Source: Litorivita sp050633545 | Lineage (GTDB): Bacteria; Pseudomonadota; Alphaproteobacteria; Rhodobacterales; Rhodobacteraceae | Length of the DNA stretch: 64,000 bases | Assembly (NCBI GenBank): GCA_050633545.1 | Contig: JBOEGS010000001.1 | Coordinates: 558,001 to 622,000 of the forward strand | Reading direction: 5' to 3' | Shown here: positions 36,473 to 44,901 of the stretch, piece by piece | How the letters are laid out: every line of letters starts with the position of its first letter | How positions within the stretch are numbered: position 1 is the stretch's first letter | Position numbers and translations under genes: made by a program | Notes under the pieces: generated by a model | The model's database searches: none | The model's input: the letters and a program-made list of their open reading frames with translations, nothing else | What the model was told of the DNA's origin: nothing

Positions 36473-37350
36473 GCGCGCCGATGATCGGGTTCATCGGGCT
36501 GGGCGTGATGGGCGAGCCGATTTGCCGCAATATGTGCATCAAGTCGGGCTTTGACATGCATGTGTTTGATCTCAACCCCGCCCCTGCCCAGCGCATGACC
36601 GAGCAAGGCGCGCAGCTTGCGCCAAGCATCGCCGATCTGTCCGCCAAGGTGGATATCTTGTTTCTCTCCTTGCCCGGGGGGGCGCAGGTCGAGGCGGTGA
36701 TCCTTGGCGAGGACGGAATTTTGGCACATGGGCGCGCGGGGCTTGTGGTGGTGGATATGTCCACCGCGCCTGTCGGATTGACCCGCGATATGGCGGCAAC
36801 GCTGTCGGCCAAGGGCATCGCCTTCGCCGATGCCCCCGTCGCGCGCACCCGCCAAGCCGCCGAAGAGGGCACCCTGTCGATCATGGTGGGCGCGGATGAT
36901 CAGGTCTTTGCCGCCATCCGCCCGCTTTTGGCCCATGCGGCAAGCGACATCACCCATTGCGGCGGCGTGGGCTGCGGGCAGGTGGTGAAAATCCTCAATA
37001 ATATGGTGCTGTTCGAGACGGTCGTGGCTCTCTCCGAAGCGCTGGCCTTGGGTAAGGCGGCGGGGATGGATCCGGCGCTGCTGTTCGCCACGCTGTCCAA
37101 AGGCTCCGCCGACAGCTTTGCCCTGCGCAACCACGGGGTCAAAGCAATGTTGGCGGATACCTTTCCTGACGGTGCCTTTCCGACCGATTATGCGCTCAAG
37201 GACGTCGGCTATGCGCTCGATCTCGCGGCCTCTTGCAAGATCAAGGTCCAAGGCGCCGAATTGGCCAAAGCGCGGATGCAAAAGGCCAAAGAGGCCGGAT
37301 TTTCCGACGCTTATTTTCCCGTGCTTGCGCGGGTGACGGATCGGGTCTGA
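36469..37350 (+). CDS. 3-hydroxyisobutyrate dehydrogenase-like NAD(P) oxidoreductase
   Basis: A 293-residue beta-hydroxyacid dehydrogenase. It has the Rossmann motif GFIGLGVMG at the N-terminus, the substrate-loop DAPVARTRQAAEEGTLSIMVG and the catalytic Lys region CGQVVKILNNM. The usual DAPVSGG glycines are changed to DAPVART, so the substrate may differ from 3-hydroxyisobutyrate or tartronate semialdehyde. It sits between the lactonase-like gene (ATGA overlap) and tcuA (4-base gap). Confidence 0.9.
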   Translation: MSAPMIGFIGLGVMGEPICRNMCIKSGFDMHVFDLNPAPAQRMTEQGAQLAPSIADLSAKVDILFLSLPGGAQVEAVILGEDGILAHGRAGLVVVDMSTAPVGLTRDMAATLSAKGIAFADAPVARTRQAAEEGTLSIMVGADDQVFAAIRPLLAHAASDITHCGGVGCGQVVKILNNMVLFETVVALSEALALGKAAGMDPALLFATLSKGSADSFALRNHGVKAMLADTFPDGAFPTDYALKDVGYALDLAASCKIKVQGAELAKARMQKAKEAGFSDAYFPVLARVTDRV

Positions 37351-37353
37351 CGG

Positions 37354-38739
37354 ATGGAGCGGGTCGATGTCCTGATCGCGGGCGGCGGCAACGCCGCGCT
37401 TTGCGCGGCCATCGCGGCGGCGCGGGCGGGGCGGCGGGTCGTGATCCTTGAGGCCGCGCCGAAATTCTATCGCGGCGGCAACACGCGCCATACGCGCAAC
37501 ATGCGCTGCGCCCATGACGCGGCCACCGATACGCTCACCGGCCCTTATTGCGAGGAGGAATTCTACGGTGATTTGCTGCGCGTTACGGCGGGCAACACCG
37601 ACAAGCCCCTGTCCAGAATGATGATCGCACAATCGAAACCGATGCTCGATTGGATCCAAGAGCAAGGGGTGCGGTTTCAGCCGTCTTTGGGCGGCACGAT
37701 CAACCTTGGCCGCACCAATTCGTTTTTCCTTGGCGGCGGGCGCTCGATGCTCAACGCGCTTTACCGCACCGCCGAAGGTCTCGGGGTGGAGGTGCGATAT
37801 GAGCATGAGGTGACCGGATTGGATATCTGCGGCGCGCAGTTTCGCAGCGCCCGCGTGCGCCGCCCCGACGGCGAAACGCGCATCGAGGCAGGCGCTTTCG
37901 TCGCCGCTTGTGGCGGGTTTCAAGCCGATATCGATTGGCTCAAGAAGGGATGGGGCGAGCGGGCCGAAAACTTTCTCATTCGCGGCACGCCCTTCAATCG
38001 CGGCACGGTCACGCGGATGTTGATTGATCATGGCGTGATGCAGATCGGTGATGCCAGCCAATGCCACGCCGTCGCGATAGATGCGCGCGCACCGCGCTAT
38101 GACGGCGGGATCATCACGCGGCTCGATTGCGTGATTTTGGGCGTCGTGGTCAACAAAAAGGCCGAGCGGTTTTATGACGAAGGCGAAGACCTATGGCCAA
38201 AACGCTATGCGATTTGGGGCCGTTTGGTCGCCGATCAACCGGATCAAACCGCCTATATCATTTTTGACGCCCCCAATATCACCCGCTTCATGCCCTCGCC
38301 CTACCCGCCCATATCGGCGGGCAGCGTGGCAGAGCTGGCGGGCAAACTGGGCCTCGACCCTGCGCGGCTCGACGCCACGATCAGCGGTTTTAATACGGCC
38401 GTGGTTGGCGGAAAGCCGTTGGATACCAATGTTTTGGATGGCAATGCCACGCGCGGGCTGCGCATCGACAAAACCAATTGGGCGCAGCGCATCGAAACCC
38501 CGCCCTACTATGCCTATCCGGTCAAGCCGGGCATCACATTCACCTATCTGGGCGTCAAAACCGGCATGGATGCGCGGATGGTCATGGCCAATGGCACCCC
38601 TGCCGAGAACCTTTTTGCAGCGGGCGAAATCATGGCGGGCAACATATTGGGCCAAGGCTATGCGGCGGGAATCGGCATGACCATCGGGGCGGTCTTTGGA
38701 AAAATCGCAGGCTCGGAGGCGGCGCGTCATGTCTCATAG
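37354..38739 (+). CDS. tcuA: TcuA-type FAD-dependent tricarballylate dehydrogenase
   Basis: A 461-residue flavoprotein of the fumarate-reductase/succinate-dehydrogenase family close to TcuA, which oxidises tricarballylate to cis-aconitate. It shows VLIAGGGNAALCAAIAAARAG at the N-terminus, FYRGGNTRHTRNMR, FVAACGGFQAD and the C-terminal GEIMAGNILGQGYAAGIGM. Its partner tcuB follows with an 11-base overlap. The exact tricarboxylate used here is inferred from family only. Confidence 0.9.
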   Translation: MERVDVLIAGGGNAALCAAIAAARAGRRVVILEAAPKFYRGGNTRHTRNMRCAHDAATDTLTGPYCEEEFYGDLLRVTAGNTDKPLSRMMIAQSKPMLDWIQEQGVRFQPSLGGTINLGRTNSFFLGGGRSMLNALYRTAEGLGVEVRYEHEVTGLDICGAQFRSARVRRPDGETRIEAGAFVAACGGFQADIDWLKKGWGERAENFLIRGTPFNRGTVTRMLIDHGVMQIGDASQCHAVAIDARAPRYDGGIITRLDCVILGVVVNKKAERFYDEGEDLWPKRYAIWGRLVADQPDQTAYIIFDAPNITRFMPSPYPPISAGSVAELAGKLGLDPARLDATISGFNTAVVGGKPLDTNVLDGNATRGLRIDKTNWAQRIETPPYYAYPVKPGITFTYLGVKTGMDARMVMANGTPAENLFAAGEIMAGNILGQGYAAGIGMTIGAVFGKIAGSEAARHVS

Positions 38740-39832
38740 CACTGCGGCCCTCACCGAGGCGGATCGCTTGATGACGATCTGTAACTCTTGCCGCTATTGC
38801 GAGGGGCTTTGCGCCGTGTTTCCGGCGATGGAGATGCAGCGGGCATTCTCAGACGGTGATTTGAACCATCTGGCGAACCTGTGTCACGGATGCGGCGCCT
38901 GCTATCATGATTGCCAATTCGCGCCGCCGCACGAGTTTGCGGTGAACCTGCCGCAAACCCTCGCCCGCGTGAGGTCCGAAAGCTACGGGCATTACGCATG
39001 GCCTGCGGCGGCGCGGCCGATCTTTGCCAAACACGGGCTGGCTTTGGCCTTGGGATGCACGGTTTTCTTCGCGCTGTTTTTGCTCGGGTTTATCGCGGCA
39101 CATGCCCCCGGTGCGATTTGGTCCGCGCATCTGGGCGCGGGGCGGTTCTACGCGCTGATGCCCCATGGCGCGATGGTGGCGATTTTCGGCGCGGCGTTCT
39201 TGTGGATGCTCTTGGCGGTTTTCATGGGCGCGCGGGCCTTTTGGACAGATTGCGGCGCGCGGAATTTGTGCGCGGGCGATCATCTTCGTGCCAGCCATGA
39301 TGCGGCGCGGTTGACCTATCTGGATGGCGGGGGGATGGGGTGTTTCAATGAGGACGACGCACCAGCGGACCGGCGCAGGATGTGGCACCATATGGTGTTC
39401 TGCGGCTTTTTGCTCTGCCTTGCCTCCACCTCGCTTGCGACGCTCTATCACTACGGATTTGAAGTAAAAGCGCCCTATGCGTGGTGGCAATTGCCGCCGC
39501 TTTTGGGCATCGCCGGCGGCATCGGCCTCGTGATCGGGTGCCTCGGGTTACTCCATGCCAAGACGGCGCGGCTCGGCGCGCTCAAGGCGCAAGAGTTTCG
39601 CGGCATGGAATACGGGTTCATCGCGATCTTGCTGCTCACCGGCGCAAGCGGTTTGGCTCTGCGCGCCGCAGGGCACACACCCGCGCTTGGCCCGCTTCTG
39701 GCGCTGCACCTTGGCGCGGTTTTGACGTTCTTCCTGACCTTGTCCTACGGCAAATTCGTGCACGGCCTCTATCGCTATCTGGCTTTGGCCCGATACGCCC
39801 GTGACAGGAGACAAGGCAGGGGCACCAAATGA
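38729..39832 (+). CDS. tcuB: TcuB-type Fe-S/membrane electron-transfer protein
   Basis: A 367-residue protein with two N-terminal iron-sulfur Cys groups (CNSCRYCEGLC and CHGCGACYHDC) and a polytopic C-terminal part with about six helices and several His, likely haem b ligands. TcuB proteins re-oxidise the TcuA flavin and pass electrons to the respiratory chain. ATG 38729 lies inside the end of tcuA. It is the last gene of this transcript and converges with the TetR gene. Confidence 0.9.
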   Translation: MSHSTAALTEADRLMTICNSCRYCEGLCAVFPAMEMQRAFSDGDLNHLANLCHGCGACYHDCQFAPPHEFAVNLPQTLARVRSESYGHYAWPAAARPIFAKHGLALALGCTVFFALFLLGFIAAHAPGAIWSAHLGAGRFYALMPHGAMVAIFGAAFLWMLLAVFMGARAFWTDCGARNLCAGDHLRASHDAARLTYLDGGGMGCFNEDDAPADRRRMWHHMVFCGFLLCLASTSLATLYHYGFEVKAPYAWWQLPPLLGIAGGIGLVIGCLGLLHAKTARLGALKAQEFRGMEYGFIAILLLTGASGLALRAAGHTPALGPLLALHLGAVLTFFLTLSYGKFVHGLYRYLALARYARDRRQGRGTK

Positions 39833-39855
39833 GCCGCGCGAAAGGCCATATCCGC

Positions 39856-40470
39856 CTATGCCTTCTTGGCGACGATCCCGTTCATGAACAGGTCGAGGAA
39901 ATGCGCCGAGACCTCTTCGGGCGACATGGCGTCATCTTCGGTGTGCCAGCGCAAAATCCAATTCACCGCACCCAAGAAGAAATTCGACGTGATGCGCACA
40001 TCAACGGGTCGCAAGGCCCCCTCTTGGATCGCCTTCTCGATGAGCATCCGCGAATAGCGGTCCAATTGGCGGCGCCGGTCGATCAACTCTTCTTGGGCCT
40101 CTTCGGGCAGCGCGCGGATATTGGCCATCGTCGTATAGGCCCCGCGCTCTTCCATCAAAAGCTCCATGAAGCGTTTGTACAAAAAGCTCAGCTTGTCAAA
40201 AGCGCTGCCGTCGAAACCTTCGGCCTCAAGCCGCGCGGTTTGCCCGCAGTTATAGGTCAGCTTCAAACACTCATAGAGCAGTTGCTCTTTGTTTTTAAAG
40301 TAATAATAGAGCGCGGTTTTGGTTACGCCGATCTCTTCGGCGACCTCGTCAAGGGACGTCGCATGGTAGCCCTTCTCGTTGAAAATGCGCGCAGCAACGC
40401 GCAGGGCCGCGCGCCGTTTCAACTCTCGCACTTCTTCGCGGCTCGCAACGGCGCCGTTCCAGTTTGCCAT
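39856..40470 (-). CDS. TetR-family regulator (KstR2-like C-terminus)
   Basis: A 204-residue regulator with an N-terminal TetR helix-turn-helix (GYHATSLDEVAEEIGVTKTALYYYFKNKEQLL, residues about 34-66) and a C-terminal ligand domain ending ITSNFFLGAVNWILRWHTED, typical of TetR proteins that bind acyl-CoA ligands, as KstR2 does. It is divergent from the TRAP transporter and probably represses that operon; similar sequence motifs recur at 52657-52747. Confidence 0.92.
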   Translation of the reverse strand: MANWNGAVASREEVRELKRRAALRVAARIFNEKGYHATSLDEVAEEIGVTKTALYYYFKNKEQLLYECLKLTYNCGQTARLEAEGFDGSAFDKLSFLYKRFMELLMEERGAYTTMANIRALPEEAQEELIDRRRQLDRYSRMLIEKAIQEGALRPVDVRITSNFFLGAVNWILRWHTEDDAMSPEEVSAHFLDLFMNGIVAKKA

Positions 40471-40582
40471 TCTGTGGGTTCCTCATGTCTTGCCGCATTG
40501 CGGCATTAAATCGTTTCACGGATCGGACCAAATCACAAGCCTCGCAACCGCGCATATTCGGGACGGGTATTTCATTGACGCC

Positions 40583-40610
40583 TGAGTAAAAAAATGTTCT
40601 GCTAAGTATA
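40583..40610. promoter_or_regulatory. Paired TGAGTAA / TAAGTAT motifs upstream of the TRAP operon
   Basis: TGAGTAAA at 40583 and TAAGTATA at 40603 lie 20 bases apart, two helical turns, in the A+T-rich centre of the 231-base gap between tetR and dctP. The same motif appears three times before the DUF35-thiolase operon, so this is a candidate site for the TetR regulator. Confidence 0.4.
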
Positions 40611-40701
40611 GAGGGCATATAATCGTTAACCGAGCCGCCCCGAGAAATCCAATAGCAGGAGGAATGTCGCCGGACCCGTTTCGGCGCTTAGGGAGGATAA
40701 T

Positions 40702-41739
40702 ATGACAAAATCACTGACCAACCGGCGTGCAGTCTTGCGCGGCGCCATGCTGGCGCCCCTTGCTGCACCCGCCTTTATCGGCAAAGCCATTGCAGCGGGC
40801 GCAGTCACGTGGCGCGTGCAATCGCATTGGCCCAAAGCGTCCGGATCTTTCAACGATTCCTTGGGCGTTCTGGCCGCCGAGTTGGAAAAACGTTCCGAGG
40901 GGGCGTTCAAGCTTGAACTCTTCGGTGCGGGCGAATTCGGCAAAGGCAAAGACATTTACCAGTTGATCAAACGCGGTGTGTTGCCGATGGGTACCTGCTC
41001 TCCGTCCTACTTTCAAGATGAGGTCGAAGCGGCCAGCTTTGCTTACGGCATCCCCGGCACATTCCGGGAATCGTGGCAGCTTCAACATGCGATCAAAAAC
41101 CTCGGCATCGAGGATTTGATGAACGAGCAAATGAACCCGACCGGCGTGCTCTATATGACGGAAAAGGTTTATCCGACCGAACTGGTCGTCTCGAAGAAAA
41201 TCGAAACCGCCGCCGATTTTGCCGGTCTCAAACTGCGCTCCTCGGGCACGATGCTCGATTATCTGGCTGCCGCAGGGGCCGCGCCGCAATACATCGCGGG
41301 GGCCGAGCTTTATCAATCGATCAGCTCCGGCGTTGTGGACGGCGCGCATTGGGGCGCCGCGATCGGCGCCAAATCCATGTCGCTTTGGGAAGTTGCAAAA
41401 TACCACGTCAAACCCCCGCTTGGCCTGACAGGCGACGGGTTTATCGTCAACATCAAGGAGCTTGAAAAGCTCGACGAAGATATGCGGCTCTTGCTGACAT
41501 CGCTACTTGAAGAGCGGTTCTGGCGGCGGTCGGCGGAATATTCGCACAAAGAGTCCATCGCGCTTGCCGCCCGACGGGCGGAAAATGGCGTCGAGGTGAT
41601 CAACCTGCCCGACGAGGTTTCACAAATGCTTGTCGCGGCCTCCTCCGACATCCTCGCCCAAGAGGCCGCGCGCGGTCCGCTGGCCGAAAAAGCCGCTGCG
41701 GCCTACACGGGACTGATGCGCGATCTCGGATACCTCTGA
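40702..41739 (+). CDS. TRAP transporter solute-binding protein (DctP family)
   Basis: A 345-residue periplasmic DctP-type binding protein with a twin-arginine-like signal (NRRAVLRGAM, cleavage near AIAAG). The signature Arg-containing GLKLRSSGTM segment, which contacts a substrate carboxylate, and the VDGAHWGAAIG region are present. GGGAGG lies 6 bases before the ATG. It is separated from dctQ by two hairpins that may lower QM expression. Confidence 0.93.
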   Translation: MTKSLTNRRAVLRGAMLAPLAAPAFIGKAIAAGAVTWRVQSHWPKASGSFNDSLGVLAAELEKRSEGAFKLELFGAGEFGKGKDIYQLIKRGVLPMGTCSPSYFQDEVEAASFAYGIPGTFRESWQLQHAIKNLGIEDLMNEQMNPTGVLYMTEKVYPTELVVSKKIETAADFAGLKLRSSGTMLDYLAAAGAAPQYIAGAELYQSISSGVVDGAHWGAAIGAKSMSLWEVAKYHVKPPLGLTGDGFIVNIKELEKLDEDMRLLLTSLLEERFWRRSAEYSHKESIALAARRAENGVEVINLPDEVSQMLVAASSDILAQEAARGPLAEKAAAAYTGLMRDLGYL

Positions 41740-41749
41740 GACCCGCTGC

Positions 41750-41787
41750 GTTGGGGCCAGTGCTTCGGCCCCAACCCATTCTTTTTT
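41750..41787 (+). terminator. Attenuator-like terminator between dctP and dctQ
   Basis: A perfect 9-base stem GTTGGGGCC / GGCCCCAAC, 8-base loop, then CCATTC and six T. It fits a partial Rho-independent terminator giving excess binding protein over membrane subunits, a usual arrangement in TRAP operons. Confidence 0.8.
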
Positions 41788-41825
41788 GACACACCCGAGA
41801 CCAGAGCCACCGTGAAGAGTGGCTT

Positions 41826-41847
41826 GTGCGGCGTTCGTGCGCCGCAC
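41826..41847 (+). other. Second hairpin just before dctQ
   Basis: GTGCGGCG and CGCCGCAC form a perfect 8-base stem with a 6-base loop, ending 3 bases before the dctQ Shine-Dalgarno AGGAG. It may protect the 5' end of the processed dctQM message or modulate translation. Confidence 0.55.
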
Positions 41848-41863
41848 GGAAGGAGTATGGACA

Positions 41864-42424
41864 ATGTGGTTAGGATTTCTTGGCGGGGTCACGCGACTGA
41901 ACCGTTGGATCGGGCGATGGGCATCGCTTGCTGTGTTGTTAATATTCGCGCTTTTGTTGGCCGATGTTGTGATGCGTTATCTGGTCGGGCGGCCCGCGAC
42001 GTGGTCGGCTGAATTCGCGACTTTGATCTTTGGCGTCTATGCGATCATCGGCGGCGGTTACCTTTTGGCCGAGCGCGGCCATGTCAACGTCGACATCATT
42101 TATGGCGGTTTCTCCAGACGGCGCAAAGCGGCGGTGGATATCGCCACATTCTTCCTCTTCATGCTCTTTATCGGCGTATTGCTTTGGCAGGGCCTGTCTC
42201 TCGCCGCAGAGGCGGTCGAGGGGTGGGAGCGGTCCAATTCGGTTTGGAAGCCTTACATCTGGCCCGTCAAATGCATGATCCCGATCTCTGCCATTCTTCT
42301 TTTACTTCAAGGCATTGTGCGCCTGACGGGTGACATCCGCATTCTCATGGGCCTGCCTGTCGACGAGGCGATCTTCGGCAAACAAGCCGATCCAACCGAG
42401 CACAGCGAAATCGAGGCCCGATAA
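41864..42424 (+). CDS. TRAP transporter small membrane subunit (DctQ family)
   Basis: A 186-residue protein with four hydrophobic helices and the DctQ signature VVMRYLVGRPATWSAEFATL. ATG 41864 has AGGAG 8 bases upstream; in-frame starts further up are less likely. Its stop overlaps the dctM start as TAATG. Confidence 0.92.
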   Translation: MWLGFLGGVTRLNRWIGRWASLAVLLIFALLLADVVMRYLVGRPATWSAEFATLIFGVYAIIGGGYLLAERGHVNVDIIYGGFSRRRKAAVDIATFFLFMLFIGVLLWQGLSLAAEAVEGWERSNSVWKPYIWPVKCMIPISAILLLLQGIVRLTGDIRILMGLPVDEAIFGKQADPTEHSEIEAR

Positions 42425-43740
42425 TGAGCGTAGAACTTCTCACCCTCCTCTTCTTCGGCGGACTTTTGACCTTTGTCATGATCGGAACGCCCTTGGTTTT
42501 TGTGCTTGGCGGCGTGTCGGTCATCTTCTTGTTCTTCGAAATGGGGCCTTTGGGCTTCTTCCTTGTCGCCACGAAAATGTGGGACACGATGCAATCCTCG
42601 ACGCTGATGGCGATCCCGTTGTTCGTCTATATGGCGATCCTTTTGGAAAAATCCGGCGTGGCCAACGATCTTTACAAGATGATGCATATCTGGTGGGGCG
42701 GGCTGCGCGGGGGCTTGGCGATTGGCACGGTGGCAATCTGTGCGATTTTCGCGGCCATGTCCGGTATTTCCGGCGCTGCCGTTGTGACCATGGGGACCAT
42801 CGCCTTGCCTCGGATGCTCGAGCGCGGCTATGACAAGCGGCTCGCCGTGGGGGCGATCAACGCGGGCGGCGGTTGGGGCATTTTGATCCCGCCCTCGATC
42901 CTGATGGTGCTCTATTCGCTTTTGTCCGAAGTGTCCGTCGGGCGGCTGTTTGCGGCGGGCGTGGGGCCGGGTTTGACGCTGTTTGCTCTGGTCTCGCTCT
43001 ACATCGGCATCCGCTGCTGGCTCCAGCCCGGGCTTGGCCCCGCCCTGCCCAAGGAAGAGCGCGCCGGATGGGGGGCTAAATTCGCCTCGCTCAAGGCGGT
43101 GATCTTGCCGATCTTTATCGTGGCGATTGTTCTGGGCGCGATTTTCGGCGGCTATGCCACCCCGACCGAGGCCGCCGCCGTGGGCGTTTTCGGCGCTTTG
43201 GTCGCGACGCTGATCAACGGTCAACTCAATTGGAGCGGGCTGCATTCGGCGGCGATTGATACGCTCAAGCTGACGGCGCTGGTCATGTGGATCCTCTTTG
43301 CTGCCCATGCCTTCAGCACCGCCTATACGGCGCTTGGCGCGCAAAGCCTGATCGAGAACCTGATGAGCCTGATCCCTGGCGGAAAATGGGGCGCATTGGC
43401 CTTTATGATGCTGATCTTGTTCTTGCTCGGCATGGTGCTTGATCCGGTCGGGATCATGCTCATCACCTTGCCGGTATTTTTGCCGATCGTGAGTTCCTAC
43501 GGCTTTGATCCGATCTGGTTCGGCATCCTTTTCGTCATCATGATGGAGGTCGGATATATGACGCCGCCCTTCGGGTTCAACCTGTTCTACCTCAAAGGCG
43601 TGGCACCGCCCGAAATCTCGATGGGCGATATTTACCGCTCGGTGATCCCATATGTTTTGGTCACGCTGGTCGGGCTGTTTTTGATCGTCCTCTTCCCGCA
43701 GATCGCGCTGTTCTTGCCCAATTACTTTTACGGAGGTTAG
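42424..43740 (+). CDS. TRAP transporter large membrane subunit (DctM family)
   Basis: A 438-residue protein with about 12 helices and DctM landmarks GTPLVFVLGGVSV, AAMSGISGAAVVTMG, PPSILMVLYS and YATPTEAAAVGVFGAL. It forms the sodium-driven channel with DctQ. Full length. The next gene starts 3 bases later. Confidence 0.95.
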   Translation: MSVELLTLLFFGGLLTFVMIGTPLVFVLGGVSVIFLFFEMGPLGFFLVATKMWDTMQSSTLMAIPLFVYMAILLEKSGVANDLYKMMHIWWGGLRGGLAIGTVAICAIFAAMSGISGAAVVTMGTIALPRMLERGYDKRLAVGAINAGGGWGILIPPSILMVLYSLLSEVSVGRLFAAGVGPGLTLFALVSLYIGIRCWLQPGLGPALPKEERAGWGAKFASLKAVILPIFIVAIVLGAIFGGYATPTEAAAVGVFGALVATLINGQLNWSGLHSAAIDTLKLTALVMWILFAAHAFSTAYTALGAQSLIENLMSLIPGGKWGALAFMMLILFLLGMVLDPVGIMLITLPVFLPIVSSYGFDPIWFGILFVIMMEVGYMTPPFGFNLFYLKGVAPPEISMGDIYRSVIPYVLVTLVGLFLIVLFPQIALFLPNYFYGG

Positions 43741-43743
43741 GCA

Positions 43744-44901
43744 ATGTCATTGGCAGATAAATTCACCCTCAACTGGCCTGGAAATGCGCTTTTTGGCGCG
43801 GGGCGCTGCGATGAGCTCGGGGCCGTATTGGCCGCGCGCGGGCAGATGTCGGCCTTGATCATCACCGATCAAGGGTTGGCCGAGGCCGGCGTTCTGGGCC
43901 GGATCGAGGCCGCGCTCGACGGCGCGGCTGTGCGGCATTCGGCCTATCGCGGCGTCTTGCCCAATCCGACCACCGCCAATGTCACGCAGGCCCGCGAGAT
44001 GTGGCAGGCTGGCTCCTTTGATGCGTTGATCGCGCTTGGCGGCGGCTCGTCCATTGACACGGCCAAGGGCGTGATGGCCGAAATCCTCACCGGCGAAGAC
44101 GCCTTTGCCAGCTTTGGCCGCGATGTGAACAGCGCCAAGACCTCTGTGCCGCCGTTCTACGCGCTGCCGACGACCTCGGGCACCGGATCGGAATGCTCGC
44201 TTGGGGCGGTGCTCAAATCCCCCGAGCGCAAATTCGTCATTCGCGGCAGGTTGTTGCAACCCGCGAGCGTGATCATGGACCCCGAACTGACGCTCTCCTT
44301 GCCTGCTGGGATGACGGCCTGCACCGGTTTTGATGCCTTTGCCCATGCCATCGGGGCCTACACCAACAAGGTCGTGAACCCGATTGCCGATGAAATGGCC
44401 CTAGCGTCGATGCGGCTGGTCTTCGAGCATCTGGAAACCGCTGTCGCCGAGCCGCAAAACCTCGAGGCGCGGGCGGGTATGATGATGTCCTCCTATCTGG
44501 CGGGGTTTTGCATCGGGCAACAGGGCGTCGATGCGATCCACGGGCTTTGCACGCCGGTCGAGAGCCTGGTCAGCACCGTTCATGGCCAAGGGCTTTCGAC
44601 CATCTTGCCCCATATCTTGCGCTTTAACGCGGTGACCATGACGGCGAAATATGCCCAAGCCGCGCGCCGCTTGGGATTGAGCGATGCGCTTGAGGACGCC
44701 GCCGCGCGCGATGCGCTGTTTGAGGCGGCGCTCAAGCTGTCGGCCCTCACACGCGCGCCCGAGAAACTGACCGGTTATGGCATCACGGCGGGCGATATTC
44801 CGCGCCTGACCGAAATGGCGCTGTTGTCCCAAGCCACCGAGCGCAACGGCCGCCCGATGGGTGCCGGCGACATTACCAAACTCTACGAGGCTATGATCTG
44901 A
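43744..44901 (+). CDS. Iron-containing (group III) alcohol dehydrogenase
   Basis: A 385-residue Fe-type alcohol dehydrogenase. It has the NAD-binding ALGGGSSIDTAKG, the PTTSGTGSECS loop, and metal-ligand regions FDAFAHAIGAY and IHGLCTPVESLVSTVHGQGL. It likely oxidises an alcohol or hydroxyacid, or reduces an aldehyde, in the pathway encoded around it. TGATG overlap with the acyl-CoA dehydrogenase gene. Confidence 0.92.
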   Translation: MSLADKFTLNWPGNALFGAGRCDELGAVLAARGQMSALIITDQGLAEAGVLGRIEAALDGAAVRHSAYRGVLPNPTTANVTQAREMWQAGSFDALIALGGGSSIDTAKGVMAEILTGEDAFASFGRDVNSAKTSVPPFYALPTTSGTGSECSLGAVLKSPERKFVIRGRLLQPASVIMDPELTLSLPAGMTACTGFDAFAHAIGAYTNKVVNPIADEMALASMRLVFEHLETAVAEPQNLEARAGMMMSSYLAGFCIGQQGVDAIHGLCTPVESLVSTVHGQGLSTILPHILRFNAVTMTAKYAQAARRLGLSDALEDAAARDALFEAALKLSALTRAPEKLTGYGITAGDIPRLTEMALLSQATERNGRPMGAGDITKLYEAMI

